This document shows positions 62,231 through 64,000 of a DNA stretch of 64,000 bases, piece by piece (positions within the stretch are counted from its first letter, which is position 1; each line of letters opens with the position of its first letter). The notes below the pieces were generated by a model. That model made no database searches and was not told the origin of the DNA. It was given only the letters and a program-made list of their open reading frames with translations. Location of the stretch: NCBI GenBank assembly GCA_022402445.1, contig JAKRSF010000010.1, positions 356,201 to 420,200 on the forward strand, given 5' to 3'. The position numbers and the translations under genes are program-made. The stretch comes from Cyanobacteriota bacterium (GTDB lineage Bacteria; Cyanobacteriota; Cyanobacteriia; CACIAM-69d).

Positions 62231-63808
62231 ATGTTTGAACCTGCCTATCTACTCAACGCCAGCGGCGGGCCACCCGATGGTCTTCCCCTGGCCCAGGCGG
62301 CCCCCGGCTTCATGGCGGACCTGCTTGGGGCAGATGCGGCCAACTTTGTCCTCAACCTCGGCATCAGCGTCGTCATCCTGATCGCCGGTTGGATTGCAGG
62401 GCTGATCCTCGCGTCAGGGCTGCGCCGCTTCCTGAAAAAGTTTGACTTTGATAATCGCATCGCCAACTGGGCCACGGGCCGCCCCGCCAAGGGCCAGAGC
62501 TTTCCGGTGGAGAACTGGATCGCCAATGGGGCCTTCTGGCTGGTGATGCTGTTCGCGATTTTAATTGCCCTCGATCGCCTGGGGTTGCAAAGCGCCTCGA
62601 CGCCCCTCCAGGGATTTTTGGGGAGCATCTTTAACTATGCGCCGCGTCTGGTGAGTGCCCTGGTCTTGGGCGCGATCGCGTGGGGCATGGCGACGTTGGT
62701 GAAATTGGTGTTCACCCGGCTGCTGAAGCGGTTCCAGGTGGATGATCTGCTGGCCCAGGAGATGGCGACGGATGGCAGCGGTGCCCCGGCGATTCCCCTC
62801 AATGAAACGTTGGGGAATATTCTCTATTGGCTGATTTTGCTGCTGTTTTTGCCATTTGTGCTGGATGCACTGCAATTACAGGGGCCGCTTGCGCCGATCC
62901 AAGCGACGATCGCCCAGGTGCTGTCGGCCCTGCCCCGCATCGGTAAGGCGATCGCCATTGGCTTTGGCGGTTGGCTGGTGGCGCGGGTGGTGCGCTCGAT
63001 CGCCTCGAACTTCCTCAGTTCCGTGGGGGTGGACCGGGTGGGCCATCGCCTGGGCCTGAGCCGGTTGACCGGTTCCCAGAGCGTGTCCTGGCTGATCGGG
63101 ACGCTGGTGTATACGGTCATTTTGGTGGTGACGGCGATCTCGGTGCTCCAGGAGCTCCAGATTGCGGCGATCTCGGACCCCGCGATCGCGACGTTGCAAG
63201 AAGTGCTGCTGGCGATTCCCTACATCCTGCGGGCGGCGGCGATTTTGATCGTGGCCTACCTGGTGGGTCGCTTCGTGAGCGATCTGGTGGTGAATGTCCT
63301 GTCGGGGATGGGTTTTAATAACATCTTCCGCGCCCTGGGCTTGCCCCAGCCGGCCTACAGCGCCCGTACGCCGTCGGAGGTGGCCGGTGCCGTGGCCCTG
63401 GTGGGGGTGATGCTGTTTGCGGCGGTGGCGGCGATCGATAGCCTGCGGGTGCCAGAACTGACGGCCCTGGTGGCGGCGCTGATTGCCATCCTCGGTCAGG
63501 TGTTGGTTGGGGTGCTGGTGTTCGCGGTGGGTCTATACCTGGCGAACCTGTCGTTCCGGCTGATTGCCATGACGGGGACGGGGCAGGCGAATTTCCTGGC
63601 CCAGGCGGCGCGGGTGGCGATCATTGCCCTGAGTGGGGCGATGGCGCTGCAACAGATGGGCATTGCGACGGATATTGTCAATCTGGCCTTTGGGCTGTTG
63701 CTCGGGGCGGTGGCGGTGGCCGTGGCGATCGCGTTTGGTCTAGGAGGTCGCGATTTGGCGGCGGAACAGATGCGCCAATGGCTCGATACGTTCAACCGCA
63801 AGGATTAG
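62231..63808 (+). CDS. CmpX/TM-helix mechanosensitive ion channel family protein
   Basis: 525 residues from the ATG at 62231. About nine to ten hydrophobic segments occur, with repeated conserved-TM-helix units such as APRLVSALVLGAIAWGMATL, LPRIGKAIAIGFGGWLVARV and IPYILRAAAILIVAYLVGRF, each followed by a soluble V(D/S).(L/N) stretch. The C-terminus has GLLLGAVAVAVAIAFGLGGR DLAAEQ, broken here for length. This pattern is that of CmpX-like proteins distantly related to MscS. A role in osmotic or envelope-stress sensing is inferred. Confidence 0.85.
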   Translation: MFEPAYLLNASGGPPDGLPLAQAAPGFMADLLGADAANFVLNLGISVVILIAGWIAGLILASGLRRFLKKFDFDNRIANWATGRPAKGQSFPVENWIANGAFWLVMLFAILIALDRLGLQSASTPLQGFLGSIFNYAPRLVSALVLGAIAWGMATLVKLVFTRLLKRFQVDDLLAQEMATDGSGAPAIPLNETLGNILYWLILLLFLPFVLDALQLQGPLAPIQATIAQVLSALPRIGKAIAIGFGGWLVARVVRSIASNFLSSVGVDRVGHRLGLSRLTGSQSVSWLIGTLVYTVILVVTAISVLQELQIAAISDPAIATLQEVLLAIPYILRAAAILIVAYLVGRFVSDLVVNVLSGMGFNNIFRALGLPQPAYSARTPSEVAGAVALVGVMLFAAVAAIDSLRVPELTALVAALIAILGQVLVGVLVFAVGLYLANLSFRLIAMTGTGQANFLAQAARVAIIALSGAMALQQMGIATDIVNLAFGLLLGAVAVAVAIAFGLGGRDLAAEQMRQWLDTFNRKD

Positions 63809-63823
63809 CGCCGATCATCAATC

Positions 63824-64000
63824 CCGTAGGGGTTGAATCTTCTTCCAACCCTGCCCCGTGTGATCGCCGCAAACCCGTTCAACCTTGGAATACGGGCGAT
63901 CGCGGGGGCTGGGCTGGATGGAACGGCCAGAACAGGGATCGCGGAGGCTGGGCGGGGAAACCCACTGGCTTCAACTTAAGGAAGTTAGGCTGTAGTCATC
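63824..64000 (+). repeat. Dispersed intergenic repeat, copy D
   Basis: Copy of the family at 3278, best matched over 63824-63964: CCGTAGGGGTTGAATC, TTCCAACCCTGCCCC, then CAAACCCGTTCAACCTTGGA, GGGGGCTGGGCTGG and a second GGCTGGGCGGGGAAACCC. The last block is partly duplicated. The remaining bases to the window end show nothing else. Confidence 0.78.

Overview
The window comes from a GC-rich cyanobacterium. The evidence is a psbA gene for photosystem II D1, a RuBisCO activase with a RbcS-like tail, a SomA/OprB-type SLH porin, a cyanobacterial DUF751 gene, a three-cysteine cyanobacterial arsenate reductase, and the palindrome GCGATCGC (HIP1) scattered at very high density through genes and spacers. 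I cannot name the species. No rRNA, tRNA, CRISPR array, prophage or transposase was seen. Most genes are chromosomal housekeeping genes in short runs on both strands.

Layout. 0-3.2 kb: 5' end of mfd, a GH3 glycosidase and an arsenite methyltransferase. 3.3-6.5 kb: rbfA, DUF751, then an arsenic locus (arsR divergent from acr3-arsC). 6.6-14.5 kb: a membrane GTPase, a chorismate-using synthase, a PilP/GspC-like membrane protein, DUF2470, pepA, ruvB. 14.5-17.4 kb: a fatty acid desaturase and a low-oxygen type (D1') psbA, divergent from a small ArsR-family regulator. 17.5-22 kb: a probable defence island with a pentapeptide-repeat protein facing an operon of CHAT protease, NB-ARC/TPR protein, a nuclease-like toxin candidate and a DUF2283 antitoxin candidate. 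22-30.5 kb: ABC ATPase, TPR-glycosyltransferase, YbjN-like protein, cheB, TerB-like protein, a phosphate-binding-like protein and tyrA. 31-46 kb: porin, Na+/H+ antiporter with USP domain, egtB, an XPB-like helicase, a peptide-transporter permease, rca, Anbu, gyrB, miaA, a THI5-like lipoprotein. 46-64 kb: lpxD, an iron locus (DyP peroxidase, imelysin, PiuC-type hydroxylase), a histidine kinase, an SH3 protein, MscS, a DUF4394 protein, an ABC1 kinase, corA, an MBL-fold protein and a CmpX-like channel.

The main discovery candidate is at 21.3 kb. The CHAT ORF and the NB-ARC/TPR ORF are in different frames and overlap by only 28 nt. That overlap holds a dnaX-type slippery heptamer (A AAA AAG), a GAGG 13 nt upstream, and a 7-bp GC stem starting 5 nt downstream. 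The NB-ARC ORF has no credible start of its own. This suggests that a programmed -1 frameshift makes both a free CHAT protease and a 1040-residue CHAT-NB-ARC-TPR protein, a bacterial NLR-like architecture. A single-base deletion or a homopolymer sequencing error is the competing explanation.

Other points: psbA carries all three D1' signature residues and an unusually long, internally duplicated C-terminal extension. An exact 38-bp repeat lies inside both the 3' end of ruvB and the 5' end of the adjacent desaturase gene. A four-copy intergenic repeat family and several short palindromic motifs recur across the window. An 8-1-8 palindrome sits between the divergent iron genes.
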